Source: JAANXG01 sp963731035
Lineage (GTDB): Bacteria > Pseudomonadota > Gammaproteobacteria > Arenicellales > JAANXG01
Length of the DNA: 64,000 nucleotides
Assembly: GCA_963731035.1 (NCBI GenBank)
Contig: CAVSUY010000004.1
Coordinates: forward strand, 1 to 64,000
Direction of reading: 5' to 3'
In this document: piece after piece, positions 52,761-62,353 of the stretch
Layout of the letters: the number at the start of each line of letters is the position of its first letter
Position numbering within the stretch: position 1 is the stretch's first letter
The notes under the pieces: generated by a model
Told to the model about the DNA's origin: nothing
Database searches by the model: none
The model's input: only the letters and a program-made list of their open reading frames with translations
Position numbers and translations under genes: made by a program

Positions 52761-53369
52761 ATGTACATTCCGAAGCACTTCATCCAGCGTGACATCCGCA
52801 GAACCGGGCAGCTGCTCGATACGTACTCCTTTGGTCTGCTGGTGACAACGGGCGCGGATGGCCTGCCGGTCGCCAGTCACATACCGTTCCTGTCCCGTGA
52901 AGAAAACGGCACCACGATCCTGGAGGGACATGTGGCGCGTCCCAACGAGCAGGCTGGGCATGTTCGACAAGGCGCCCCGGCTTTGGCGGTGTTCCGGGGC
53001 GCGCACAGCTATATTTCGCCGACCTGGTACCGGTCGCCGGGCGTTCCCACCTGGAACTACGAGGCCGTTCATGCCTGCGGCCGCCTTCAGGAAGTCACGG
53101 GCGAGGATGCCCGTTCGATTGTCGAACGGCTTGCGCAAAGATTCGAAGGTGATGGGCCCGATGCCTGGGTACCGGAATATCCGGAGAAGATGCTCTCGGG
53201 AATCGTCTGCTTCGCGATGACCGAGGTAACGCTGCATTCCAAGTCGAAGATGAGCCAGAACCGTCCCGAGGCCGACCGGCTCGGTGTCATCGAGGCGCTC
53301 GCCGGATCGGACGAGTCCGATTCGATGGAGGTTTGCAGGATCATGCGCGAAAACGAGTCGCGCCGATAA
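52761..53369 (+). CDS. PaiB-like FMN-binding protein
   Basis: 202 residues. MYIPKHFIQRDIRRTGQLLDTYSFGLLVTT opens a split-barrel flavin-binding fold; further family segments are HVARPNEQAG, FRGAHSYISPTWYRSPGVPTWNYEAVHACG and EKMLSGIVCFAMTEV...SKMSQNRPEADR. Homologous to Bacillus PaiB, first described as a regulator of protease production; in most bacteria the role is unknown. It directly follows the LysE remnant. Confidence 0.87.
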   Translation: MYIPKHFIQRDIRRTGQLLDTYSFGLLVTTGADGLPVASHIPFLSREENGTTILEGHVARPNEQAGHVRQGAPALAVFRGAHSYISPTWYRSPGVPTWNYEAVHACGRLQEVTGEDARSIVERLAQRFEGDGPDAWVPEYPEKMLSGIVCFAMTEVTLHSKSKMSQNRPEADRLGVIEALAGSDESDSMEVCRIMRENESRR

Positions 53370-53430
53370 TCAAACCACCGCGTACTCGTCAGCCGGGCGC
53401 ACCGGCAACTACCACGGGAGATTCGCGCCA

Positions 53431-54259
53431 ATGTCTCACGCCAAGGTCGACTACGAACGTTACCGCGTCAAGCCGGACCAGGAAGTGGCTTTGGCGGAAT
53501 TCCGCACCAGCGACGATCAGGGGATCGACAAGATCGCCGGGAAGAAACACTTTCACACAAACATTCGCAAGCTCAAGGGATATCAGGAACGCTTGTTCGC
53601 CGAGACGAAAGCAGTCCCTGCTGATCGTCCTGCAGGCGATGGATACCGGCGGCAAGGACAGTACCTTGAGAAAAGTTGCCGGGGACCTGAACCCGCAAGG
53701 GTGCACGGTAACGGGGTTCAAGGCTCCGACCGCCGAGGAGCTGTCGCATGATTTCCTGTGGCGCGTCCATCACCACGCACCGGGTGCCGGCCACATCGGT
53801 ATCTTCAACCGATCACACTACGAAGACGTACTGGTGGTGCGGGTTCACGGCCTGGCGCCCATGCCGCTGATCGAGAGCCGCTACGGGCATATCAACGACT
53901 TCGAGCGGACGCTGGTCGATCGTGGCACTCGGATTCTCAAATTCATGCTGCATATTTCCAAGGAGTACCAGCTGGAGCGGCTTCGGCGCCGACTCAGCCA
54001 CCCCGACAAGCACTGGAAATTCAATCCGGACGATCTCAAGGAACGCCAGCGATGGCACGATTACATGGAGGCATACGAGATCATGCTGTCGCGGTGTTCC
54101 ACCGACGACGCGCCCTGGTATGTCATCCCCGCCGAAACGAGATGGTTCCGCAACCTGGTGGTCAGCCAGATCGTGCTGGACGCCTTCAAGCAGATGGCGC
54201 CGGAGTTCCCGAAAGCGGACTTTGATATCGAGGACTACCCACCCGAATCCCTGGTGTAG
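53431..54259 (+). pseudogene. ppk2: Polyphosphate kinase 2 (PPK2 family), single frameshift
   Basis: The ATG at 53431 opens MSHAKVDYERYRVKPDQEV and the first frame reads to GYQERLFAETK. There the frame is lost in AAA of ACGAAAGCAG (about 53607-53611), and the next frame continues QSLLIVLQAMDTGGKDSTLR (Walker A). It goes on with IGIFNRSHYEDVLVVRVHG (Walker B and the RSHYE lid signature) to FDIEDYPPESLV. The span is one base over a multiple of three, so one extra A explains it; repaired length about 275 residues, typical for single-domain PPK2. The enzyme uses polyphosphate to phosphorylate nucleotides. A homopolymer base-call error is likely. Confidence 0.9.
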
Positions 54260-54352
54260 GTCGGTGGCATCTCGCTCCCGGCGATGTGCCTCACTTCCTT
54301 TGCGGTTTCATCCCCGCGTGGCTTTCAGGATGGCGCCGCGACCCGGACGGGC

Positions 54353-55567
54353 TCAGAACGACTCGGCGATTTCCTTGACGGCTTTGATCGCCTGGTCGAT
54401 GTCCTCCTCGTCGTTGAAACAGCCGAGCGAGAATCGCACCAGTCCCTCGTGCTCGACGGTGTGGGCGTCGCGGTGTATCAACGGCGCGCAGTGCAGGCCG
54501 GGCCGCACACACAGGTGGTAGTCGGCGTCCAGGATGTCGCCGGCCTTGTTCGAAGGCACGTTGTCGAATCCGATGGACAGCGTGGCGACACGTGGCTGAT
54601 CTCCGTGAGGACCATACACCGTAACGTTCGGTGTGTTCCGGCAAGCGTCCTCCAGCTTCCGGACCAGGGAAATCTCGCGCTCGTGTATCATCTCCAGCGC
54701 CGCCAGGCAGGCGTCCCGGTGACCCAGATCCGTCCTTCCTGAGAGCTCTCGGCCCCGGGCCGCCATCCATTTCTGGGCCGCGTTCAGCCCCGCGATACCC
54801 GGAACGTTCAGAGTACCTGCTTCGAGATGGTGCGGGTAATCCGCCGCCTGTTCAGGGTTGTTGGAGTCGACACCCGTGCCGCCGAACCGCAGCGGTTCCA
54901 CGTCGACATGCTCCGCCACGACCATGCCGCCAATACCCATGGGCCCGTACAGGCCTTTGTGGCCGGTAAAGGTCAACACGTCGATGTGCATATCGTCACA
55001 GTGAATCGGCACCACCCCGGCGCTCTGGCAGCTGTCCACCACCAGTAGAGCGTCCGTCTGGGCGACGGCCCGGCCGATAGCGGACAGATTCTGGAGGCTG
55101 CCCAACACGTTGGACGCATGGTTGATCACCACCAGGCGCGTATCGGGCCCGACGGCTTCGCCGATGCGATCAGGGTCGACATATCCACGATCGTCGTGCG
55201 CCACGTAGGTGGTCTCCACGAGACCCCGTTGTTCCAGGGCATACAGCGGACGCAGCACCGAGTTGTGCTCGGTCCGCGTCGTCACCACGTGGTCCCCGCG
55301 CCGCAACAGTCCATGCAGGGCGATGTTCAGGGAATCCGTGGCGTTCTGCGTGAACACGACCCGCTCGAAGTCTCCCGAATAACCGAAGAACGCGGCGAGC
55401 AGCCTCCGGGTTTCGACCGTCATCTTTTCCGCTTCCAGCGCCATCTCGTGCCCGGACCGCCCCGGGTTGACGCCCCACCGGCGGAAGAACTCGTCCATGA
55501 ACCGGTACACCGGCTCCGGCTTCGGCCAGGTGGTCGAAGCGTTATCGAGGTAGTAATGCTCCTTCAT
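54353..55567 (-). CDS. Cysteine desulfurase family protein (class V aminotransferase)
   Basis: 404 residues. PLP fold type I: start YYLDNASTTWPKPEPVY, FTQNATDSLNIAL, VINHASNVLGSLQN, VVDSCQSAGVVPIH, PLP lysine K204 in TFTGHKGLYGPMGIG, and the catalytic Cys360 in RPGLHCAPLIHRDA. This set corresponds to the SufS/CsdA-like subgroup sometimes labelled TIGR01977, rather than IscS. Forty bases downstream of gabD on the same strand. Sulfur acceptor unknown. Confidence 0.88.
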   Translation of the reverse strand: MKEHYYLDNASTTWPKPEPVYRFMDEFFRRWGVNPGRSGHEMALEAEKMTVETRRLLAAFFGYSGDFERVVFTQNATDSLNIALHGLLRRGDHVVTTRTEHNSVLRPLYALEQRGLVETTYVAHDDRGYVDPDRIGEAVGPDTRLVVINHASNVLGSLQNLSAIGRAVAQTDALLVVDSCQSAGVVPIHCDDMHIDVLTFTGHKGLYGPMGIGGMVVAEHVDVEPLRFGGTGVDSNNPEQAADYPHHLEAGTLNVPGIAGLNAAQKWMAARGRELSGRTDLGHRDACLAALEMIHEREISLVRKLEDACRNTPNVTVYGPHGDQPRVATLSIGFDNVPSNKAGDILDADYHLCVRPGLHCAPLIHRDAHTVEHEGLVRFSLGCFNDEEDIDQAIKAVKEIAESF

Positions 55568-55607
55568 GAGCGACTGTTGGCCCGCAGCGGGGCGTGGACG
55601 TCGGGCA

Positions 55608-57062
55608 TCAGCTTATCCCGCCTACGCACAAGTACTTGATCTCGAGGTATTCGTCGGTGCCGTACTTGGAGCCCTCGCGGCCGATGCCGGATTCCTTGAT
55701 GCCGCCGAACGGGGCCACCTCGTTCGAGAATATTCCCTCGTTGATGGCCACGATGCCGTACTCCAGCGCTTCCGCCACTCGCCACACGCGGGCGTTGTCG
55801 CGCGTGAAGAAGTAAGAGGCCAGGCCATACTGGGTATCATTGGCGATAGCCACGGCTTCTTCCTCGGTGCGGAACGGCAACAGCGGGGCCACCGGTCCGA
55901 AAGTCTCCTCGCCGTTGAGCACCATCTCACGCGTGACGTCGCGCAGCACCGTGGGTTGATAGAAGGTGCGGCCCAGTTCGTGGCGCTGGCCCCCCACCAT
56001 GACGCTGGCGCCCTTGCCCAGGGCGTCGCTGACGTGGGTCTCCACCTTCGCCATGGCGGCGTCGTTGATCAACGGTCCCTGTTGCACGCCTTCCTCCGTG
56101 CCGACGCCGACCCTGAGCTTGCCGACGGCTTCGGCAAGCTTGTCGGCGAAGGCGTCATAGATACCCTCCTGCACCAGGATGCGGTTCGCGCATACACAGG
56201 TCTGGCCCATGTTGCGGAACTTCGATGCCATGGCACCCGCCACGGCCGCCTCGAGATCCGCATCGTCGAAGACGATGAAGGGCGCATTGCCGCCGAGCTC
56301 CATGGACACCTTCTTGACGGTGGATGCGGACTGCTCCATGAGGAGCTTGCCGACCTCCGTGGAGCCGGTGAAGCTCACCTTCCTGACGATGGGGTTGGCG
56401 GTCATCTCCCGGCCTATGGCCCGCGCCTCGCCGGTGAGGACATTCAGTACGCCGGCCGGTACGCCGGCGCGTTCCGCCAGCTCCGCCAGGGCAAACGCCG
56501 ACAGCGGCGTATCTTCCGCCGGCTTTATGACGGTGGTGCAGCCTACGGCGAGGGCGGGCGCCACCTTGCGGGTGATCATGGCGGCAGGGAAATTCCACGG
56601 GGTGATGGCGGCAACGACGCCGACGGGCTGCTTGAGAACCACGATGCGCCGGCCGGGGAGGGGATGGGGAATCGTGTCTCCATAGACCCGCTTGGCCTCC
56701 TCCGCGAACCATTCGACGAACGCGGCGGCGTAGGCGATCTCACCGCGGGACTCGGCCAGCGGCTTGCCCTGCTCGGCGGTCATGAGCTGGGCCAGGTCCT
56801 CCTGATTTTCCATCATGAGGTCGTACCAGCGTTTCATTATGACCGAGCGCTCTTTGGCCGTGCGGGCGCGCCACCCGCCCCAGGCGGCGTCGGCCGCCTC
56901 GATGGCACGCCGCGTTTCGCCGGCGCCGCAGCTGGGGACCTGGGTGATGACCTCACCGGTAGCGGGGTTGGTCACATCGAACGCCTGGCCGTTGTCGGCG
57001 CCGGTCCACTTGCCGTTGATGTAGCAGGAATCGCGTAGCAGGGAGGAGTCTTTCAATTGCAT
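55608..57062 (-). CDS. gabD: Succinate-semialdehyde dehydrogenase, NADP-dependent
   Basis: 484 residues, the usual length for GabD. Aldehyde dehydrogenase landmarks: WNFPAAMITRKVAPALAVGC, FTGSTEVGKLLMEQ, catalytic Glu in VSMELGGNAPF, catalytic Cys in NMGQTCVCANR, and EETFGPVAPLLPF. The CVCANR context and the GGIKESGIGREGSKYG ending are typical of GabD. It oxidises succinate semialdehyde to succinate. No gabT nearby. Confidence 0.9.
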   Translation of the reverse strand: MQLKDSSLLRDSCYINGKWTGADNGQAFDVTNPATGEVITQVPSCGAGETRRAIEAADAAWGGWRARTAKERSVIMKRWYDLMMENQEDLAQLMTAEQGKPLAESRGEIAYAAAFVEWFAEEAKRVYGDTIPHPLPGRRIVVLKQPVGVVAAITPWNFPAAMITRKVAPALAVGCTTVIKPAEDTPLSAFALAELAERAGVPAGVLNVLTGEARAIGREMTANPIVRKVSFTGSTEVGKLLMEQSASTVKKVSMELGGNAPFIVFDDADLEAAVAGAMASKFRNMGQTCVCANRILVQEGIYDAFADKLAEAVGKLRVGVGTEEGVQQGPLINDAAMAKVETHVSDALGKGASVMVGGQRHELGRTFYQPTVLRDVTREMVLNGEETFGPVAPLLPFRTEEEAVAIANDTQYGLASYFFTRDNARVWRVAEALEYGIVAINEGIFSNEVAPFGGIKESGIGREGSKYGTDEYLEIKYLCVGGIS

Positions 57063-57165
57063 GGGGATAAGCCTTTCAACGTTGGAATTCGGTGAATGAT
57101 GATCCGACTGTAGTCATCTATGTGGGGTTGCCGGGTGCATCGGTCAATCGCCGCCAGGCGGCCGC

Positions 57166-59823
57166 CTACTGGACACCGAGCGTTTGCAGGTTCTTCTGCG
57201 CTATACGGTCGCCCTGGGCCGCGGCACGCCGGAACCACATGATGGCATCCTCGCGGCTGCGCGGGACCCCTTGTCCGTTGGCGTACATCACGCCCAGATT
57301 GGTCTGGGCCCCGGCGTAGCCCTGCTTCGCGGCGAGCCTGTACAAGCGTACGGCCTCCTCGTGGTTCTCCGCAAGCACGATACCGTCCGAGTACAGGGAA
57401 CCGAGATCCGCCTGGGCCCAGGCGACCCCCTGATTCGCCTTCGCCTGTATCTGCGGCAGGGCCTCGTGGATCAACGTCTCGGCGAGGTTCACGTCCTTAT
57501 CGACGCCCCGCCCGTGGTAGTACATGATCGCTACCCGCAGCTTGGCTCTCGGCTCTCCTTGCTCCGCCAGGGGATTCAGCAGACGAAAGGCGGTATCGTA
57601 CTCGCCGGCGTAATACGCCGTGACGCCTTCTTCCATCGTTTGAGGCGCCGTCGGCGCACTGGGTTCCTGTGAGGCCGTTTGCGGGGCCTGGTTTTGGACC
57701 TCGGCCCGGGCCGCTTTCCGGCTTTCCTCCTGCCGCCTCTCCAGGGCTTGCTGTTTAGCAACGGTCCGCCGCGTGTCGAGCTGCTTTTGCAGCAGCGGGA
57801 TGGAATCGTTGTTAGGCAGTATCGCAGCCGCGGTGTTCAGGAGGCCGTCCGCCTTGTCCAGCTCGTCCTTGGCCAGGGCATCGGACGCCAGGTCAAGGTA
57901 GTGATGTCCTATCCGGTCGATGCCCTGTTGAGCCTGCGGGTTGTCCGGCTCCAGTTTGAGCGCCTGCTGGAGATATGCCAGGGCGTTGTCTCCGGGCGGC
58001 TGCGTGAGACGACCGTCGTCGAGCGCCGCATTCGCCTGTTTCAACAGCGCCTGGACCTGTTGCCGGCGCTCCTGCTCCGCCCGCTGGCGCTCCTGCTCGC
58101 GGCGTTCCTGCTCCTCCCGAGCAAGTCGTTCCTGGCGCGCCTTTTCGGTCGTGTACTCGTCGATCTTCTGTCGCAGAGCGAGCCCACGCTCGGTTTCCTC
58201 ACGCACTTGCGCGGCCTGGTTCAGCAGCCGCTTGGCCTGTTCCACATCCTGGGTGGCGAAGGCATCCTCCGCCGACTTCACCAGCTTGCGCTGCAGGTCG
58301 GCGATACCGAGCTTGGCGTCGGCCTGGGTGGGGTCCAGGGTCAAGACGGCCCGGTAGTGCTCCAGGGCGTTGTCGCCCGGGGGCGAAACAAGGTGGCCTT
58401 GTTGCTCGGCGCGTTCGGCGGCCGCGAGCGCCTGTTGAATCTTCTCCGTCTGGTGTTCCAGGGTCCGGTAGTTGGCGGCGCGCTCGTCGTCCCTGGCGTG
58501 GCCGAAGTCGACTTTCTCGGGCAGGTCCGGCGGCGGATCATCCGCGCCGGAGGGGGCGGTGGCCTGGCTTGCCGTATCCGCCGGGGTACTGCCGACCGCC
58601 GTCTCCCCGGACGGCGTGGGTTTGTAAAGAACGAAGACCGCCACCAGCGACAACCCGGCAAGTATCATCACCACGGGCCAGCCCCAGCCGCTGTTGAGGC
58701 TCTTCATCTTCTTCCGCGTCCGATAGGCATCCACCACCTGCTGTGGTGCCGGCGGCAGGGCTGTCTCGGCTGCGGCTTCGGGCGCCCTGCGCGGCGGCTG
58801 GACCTTGCTGTGATCGCGGTAGACGGTCCCGCCGTGTGCCGTCGCGGCAGCGGGGGTCTTACGCGCTTGCCTCGGACCGTGCTTCGGGGTTTGGGCGTTT
58901 CGTTCCGCCGGCGGCGTGGTCCGCGAGGAGGGATGCTCCTCGCTCAGCGGTCTCAGCACCGCCCCGGCGGATTCCGGGCGGTCGGCGGCCATCGGCTCCA
59001 GCATCCAGTCGATGGCGCTGAGCAGCGCAGCGCTGTAATTCCCGCTCCCGAGCTCCATTGCGGGCACCATCGGGTCCTCCTTGTCCTGGGCGATGTCGGT
59101 GACCCGGCGGGTGGCATCCACCGGCGTGACGCCAGACAGGCACCGGTACATGGTGGCTCCCAGCGCGTAAAGGTCGGACCAGGGACCAAGCACACCATCG
59201 CTTTGGTATTGCTCAACCGGACTGTAACCGGGTGCGACCCGGCTTTCGATATGCTGATCGCTGTCGTCCCTGGGCGCGCTCAAGGGGCTGCCGAACCCGA
59301 TCAGCACCGGCGGGCCGACGTCCCGCAGGTAGATATTGGCCGGGTGGATGTCTCGGTGCAGGAGGTCCGCGGCGTGAGCGATCCGCAACCCCTTCAATAG
59401 CGGCACCAGTAGCTTGCGGATTTCGTCCTCGCCGAGGGGCGCCTTGGTGGCCGCCAGATGTTCCTTCAGAGTCTGGCCCGGCTCGTAGTCCAGCACCATA
59501 TAGGCGGTGGCGTTGGTCTCGGTGTATTCGTACACGCGGCAGACGTAGGGATCGTTGATCTGGGCGAGGATTCGCGCCTCGCGCAGAAACCGGGTCAGAC
59601 CCTGGTCGAATTCCTCGGCCAGGCCCTCCAGGGGCATGGCATGGATTCCGGACCAGTGGCGTGTGGCGAGAACGGAGGGGAGATACTCCTGGATGAGGAC
59701 AGTGCGATCGCGGTCCAACTTGTTCGCGCGGTAGATGAACCCGGAATTGGTCATCCAAAGGGTCTCCCTGATCTCGTAGTCGTCGATCCGGGTGCCCGCT
59801 TGAAGTGACTTGGGATGGTTCAT
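57166..59823 (-). CDS. Membrane-anchored predicted pseudokinase with coiled-coil, TPR-like and Sel1 repeats
   Basis: 885 residues. Residues 15-290 are a eukaryotic-type Ser/Thr kinase fold of the VAIKEYLP subgroup, but two key residues are changed: the ATP-binding Lys is Gln45 (TVLIQEYLPS) and DFG reads GFG at 176-178 (PVLIGFGSPLS). HRD (LLHRDIHPAN, D158 and N163) and the alphaC Glu (E82) are kept. After a Pro/Ala-rich linker comes one membrane helix (about 382-400). The periplasmic side has two charged coiled-coil/TPR-like blocks with the repeated segment LxxPPGDNALxxYxxxLxLxP, and Sel1 repeats at about 755-875 (AVRLYRLAAKQGYAGAQTNLGVMYANGQG). Probably a signalling scaffold linking cytoplasm and envelope. 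No adjacent phosphatase or FHA gene. Confidence 0.85.
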   Translation of the reverse strand: MNHPKSLQAGTRIDDYEIRETLWMTNSGFIYRANKLDRDRTVLIQEYLPSVLATRHWSGIHAMPLEGLAEEFDQGLTRFLREARILAQINDPYVCRVYEYTETNATAYMVLDYEPGQTLKEHLAATKAPLGEDEIRKLLVPLLKGLRIAHAADLLHRDIHPANIYLRDVGPPVLIGFGSPLSAPRDDSDQHIESRVAPGYSPVEQYQSDGVLGPWSDLYALGATMYRCLSGVTPVDATRRVTDIAQDKEDPMVPAMELGSGNYSAALLSAIDWMLEPMAADRPESAGAVLRPLSEEHPSSRTTPPAERNAQTPKHGPRQARKTPAAATAHGGTVYRDHSKVQPPRRAPEAAAETALPPAPQQVVDAYRTRKKMKSLNSGWGWPVVMILAGLSLVAVFVLYKPTPSGETAVGSTPADTASQATAPSGADDPPPDLPEKVDFGHARDDERAANYRTLEHQTEKIQQALAAAERAEQQGHLVSPPGDNALEHYRAVLTLDPTQADAKLGIADLQRKLVKSAEDAFATQDVEQAKRLLNQAAQVREETERGLALRQKIDEYTTEKARQERLAREEQERREQERQRAEQERRQQVQALLKQANAALDDGRLTQPPGDNALAYLQQALKLEPDNPQAQQGIDRIGHHYLDLASDALAKDELDKADGLLNTAAAILPNNDSIPLLQKQLDTRRTVAKQQALERRQEESRKAARAEVQNQAPQTASQEPSAPTAPQTMEEGVTAYYAGEYDTAFRLLNPLAEQGEPRAKLRVAIMYYHGRGVDKDVNLAETLIHEALPQIQAKANQGVAWAQADLGSLYSDGIVLAENHEEAVRLYRLAAKQGYAGAQTNLGVMYANGQGVPRSREDAIMWFRRAAAQGDRIAQKNLQTLGVQ

Positions 59824-59923
59824 ATACCGCAGCAGTCCGAAGGGAAATCAGTCAAAAAACTTGTCAACTCCTTTTCTGGTCCGAAAACCGCGCATCGGTG
59901 CCCGCTCTGTCCGCCGGACCGCC

Positions 59924-59968
59924 GGTCCCTGGTAACCGGTCCCTGGTAATCGGTCCCTGGTAATCGGT
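59924..59968. repeat. Short tandem repeat, three copies of 14 bp
   Basis: GGTCCCTGGTAAYC repeats at 59924, 59938 and 59952, followed by a partial copy (GGTCA). It lies in the 209-base gap between dadA and the pseudokinase gene, where I see no gene. Confidence 0.8.
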
Positions 59969-60032
59969 CACGGGCAGCTTATTCTGCAACGCCCATGATA
60001 CGCGGTCCAGCAAAGCGCGGCGGTTCAACGAC

Positions 60033-61283
60033 TTATACGTCACGGGCACCGAGTATCCGCGCTACGACACGGTCGCCGCTGCCCGCCGAAAGGGTCCAGC
60101 CCAGGGTGCCGTGTCCGGTATTCAGCCAGAGATTGCGGTAGTTGGACCCGCCGATGCAGGGTACGTTCGACGGCGTCGCGGGTCTCAGGTCGGTCCAGAA
60201 ATGGGCCCGGGCGAAATCCCCGGCGGCCGGGAAAAGTTCTGCCGCCTTGGCGACGATGGCCCGGCAGCGATGGTAATCCAGAGCCCGCCGGTAGCCTGCC
60301 AGCTCGCCGGTTCCCGCCACCCGCAGGTGGTCGCCCAGATGGCTGTATACCAGTTTGTTGGCGTCGTCGATCAGGGCAGTTGCTGGTACGGTAGCTGATG
60401 CATCCACCGGTATGGAAACCGAGTATCCCTTGACGGGATAGAGGTTCAGATCGACCCCGTAGGGTCGCAGAAACGGCGCGCTGTCCACGCCCAGGCACAC
60501 CACGAAATGGCGGGCCTCGACTTCGTCGTAGCCGTCGGGACCGCGGACCTCCACCGCCCGCACGCGATCCCGCTTGTCCGTCAGCAGCGCGGTGGCCGCG
60601 GTATCGTAGAGTAAATCGACGCCTCGTTGGCTGCAGATCCGTGCCAGCTGGCGGGTGAAGCGATGTGCGTCGCCGCTCTCGTCATCGGGCGTGTACACCG
60701 CGCCGGCGAGCCGGCCGGCCTGTTCCTTGAACGCGGGCTCGATTTCCAGGATACGGTCGACGTCGATTACCTCGCAGCGGCACCCGTTGCTGCGAATCAT
60801 GTCCGCGGCACGCCGTACGTCGTCGAGTTCCCGCCGACTGCGATAGAAGCGGAGGATCCCGCACCGCCGGTGGACGAAGTCGATGTGCTCCGCGTCCAGG
60901 ATCGCGTGCAGTCTGTCGCGGCTGTGCAGGGCGAGCTCGACGATCCGGGCGAGATTCCGCTCGCTGGCGGCAGGCCGGCACTGATTGGCGAATGCCATGA
61001 TCCATCGCCACTGCTGCCAGTCGAGCCGTGGCCGGAAGACCAGTGGCGAGTCGGCCCTGAACAGCCACTTTGCTATCTTCGCCGGCATTCTCGGGTTCGC
61101 CCAGGGCTCGGCGTAGCTGATGGACAGCTGGCCGCCGTTGGCGAAGCTGGTCTGCAGCGCCGCGCCGCAGTGGCGGTCGATCACCGCCACTGACATCCCC
61201 GCCCGGGATGCCCAATAGGCGGTTGCGATGCCCACGACGCCGGCGCCCAGCACCACCAGGTCATGGCGTTGCGAGTCCTTCAC
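60033..61283 (-). CDS. dadA: D-amino acid dehydrogenase (DadA-like FAD protein)
   Basis: 416 residues. FAD/NAD Rossmann start LVVLGAGVVGIATAYWASRAG, then the DadA signature SFANGGQLSISYAEPWANP, TPDDESGDAHRFTRQLA, VVCLGVDSAPFLRPYG, YPVKGYSVSIPV and the C-terminal FAD site WLNTGHGTLGWTLSAGSG. Oxidises D-amino acids and passes electrons to the quinone pool. The alanine racemase partner dadX is not next to it, so the physiological substrate is open. Confidence 0.9.
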   Translation of the reverse strand: MKDSQRHDLVVLGAGVVGIATAYWASRAGMSVAVIDRHCGAALQTSFANGGQLSISYAEPWANPRMPAKIAKWLFRADSPLVFRPRLDWQQWRWIMAFANQCRPAASERNLARIVELALHSRDRLHAILDAEHIDFVHRRCGILRFYRSRRELDDVRRAADMIRSNGCRCEVIDVDRILEIEPAFKEQAGRLAGAVYTPDDESGDAHRFTRQLARICSQRGVDLLYDTAATALLTDKRDRVRAVEVRGPDGYDEVEARHFVVCLGVDSAPFLRPYGVDLNLYPVKGYSVSIPVDASATVPATALIDDANKLVYSHLGDHLRVAGTGELAGYRRALDYHRCRAIVAKAAELFPAAGDFARAHFWTDLRPATPSNVPCIGGSNYRNLWLNTGHGTLGWTLSAGSGDRVVARILGARDV

Positions 61284-61429
61284 TTGGGGCGCGGATGCTC
61301 GAGAATGGGAGACATGAACACCTTATTCTAACTGTACTGTCCACGGTACGGGATCAGACGGCGGGTCAGAACGTCTATAATCCGGGCCTTCCGCATTCAA
61401 GCAGCGCACTCAATCCGTAAAACAGGCGT

Positions 61430-62326
61430 ATGCCAGATACTCTCATTGCAAAGTGGGCGCCGGCAGTCTTCGTTCTCTTGTGGTCTACGGGCTTCATCGG
61501 TGCCAAGTATGGTCTGCCGTACAGCGAGCCCATTACATTTCTCTGGATCCGCTTCGCGATAGTTACCGCGATGCTCGCGGCTATTGCGCTGGTTACGCGG
61601 CCCGCTTTTCCGCGCAAACCGGCGGTGTGGGCGCATATCGCCGTCACCGGGTTGTTGCTTCACAGCCTGTATCTCGGCGGCGTTTTCAGCGCCATAGACG
61701 TCGGCGTCGATTCTGGTATCTCGGCCTTGATCATCGGTGTGCAACCACTGCTGGTGGCGGTGCTCGTGGGGCCGCTTCTGGGCGAGTCGCTGAGTCGTCG
61801 ACAATGGGTCGGTTTCCTTCTGGGTTTGGGCGGCCTGGTTCTGGTGTTGTTCAAGACGTTCGAGATCGGTCGTCTGCCCGTCAACGGGCTGGTTGCCAAC
61901 GTCATCGCGTTGCTGGCGCTGGTGGGTGGCCAGCTCTACCAGAAGCGCTTTGTGCCGGCCGTGGACATTCGCTCGGGAACGCTGATCCAGTTCGCGGCGG
62001 CGCTGGTGTTCAGCTTCGTCTACGCGCACCTGTTCGAGCAGGGAGACGTGCAGTGGCGGCCGGACTTCATATTCGCCCTCGGATGGCTGTGTATCGTCCT
62101 GTCTCTGGGGGCGATGAGTCTGCTGTGGTACCTGATACGCCATGGGGCGGCATCGAAGACCGCGAGCCTGTTCTATCTGGTTCCGGTAGGTACGGCTGTC
62201 CTCGGCTACCTGATGTTCGGCGAAGTCCTCACCCTGGTGCAGATTCTCGGAATAGCTCTGACCGCTACCGGTGTTGCAATCATAAACAGTCGCCCCGGTG
62301 CACGGGCGGCAGCGCGGAGCGGCTGA
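61430..62326 (+). CDS. EamA-family (DMT) transporter
   Basis: 298 residues, ten predicted helices in two EamA halves: FVLLWSTGFIGAKYGLPYSEP opens the first, MSLLWYLIRHGAASKTASLF and VPVGTAVLGYLMFGEVLTLVQILG close the second. Typical drug/metabolite exporter such as RhaT/PecM/YdcZ relatives; substrate unknown. Divergent from dadA and convergent with panE. Confidence 0.9.
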   Translation: MPDTLIAKWAPAVFVLLWSTGFIGAKYGLPYSEPITFLWIRFAIVTAMLAAIALVTRPAFPRKPAVWAHIAVTGLLLHSLYLGGVFSAIDVGVDSGISALIIGVQPLLVAVLVGPLLGESLSRRQWVGFLLGLGGLVLVLFKTFEIGRLPVNGLVANVIALLALVGGQLYQKRFVPAVDIRSGTLIQFAAALVFSFVYAHLFEQGDVQWRPDFIFALGWLCIVLSLGAMSLLWYLIRHGAASKTASLFYLVPVGTAVLGYLMFGEVLTLVQILGIALTATGVAIINSRPGARAAARSG

Positions 62327-62353
62327 GGATGCCGCTGGCGGCCTGAGGGTTTC

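Noticed and set aside
57679..59400. 573-codon plus-strand open frame inside the pseudokinase gene
   Set aside because: Antisense shadow in GC-rich DNA; no motif, while the minus strand encodes a recognisable kinase, TM and Sel1 protein.
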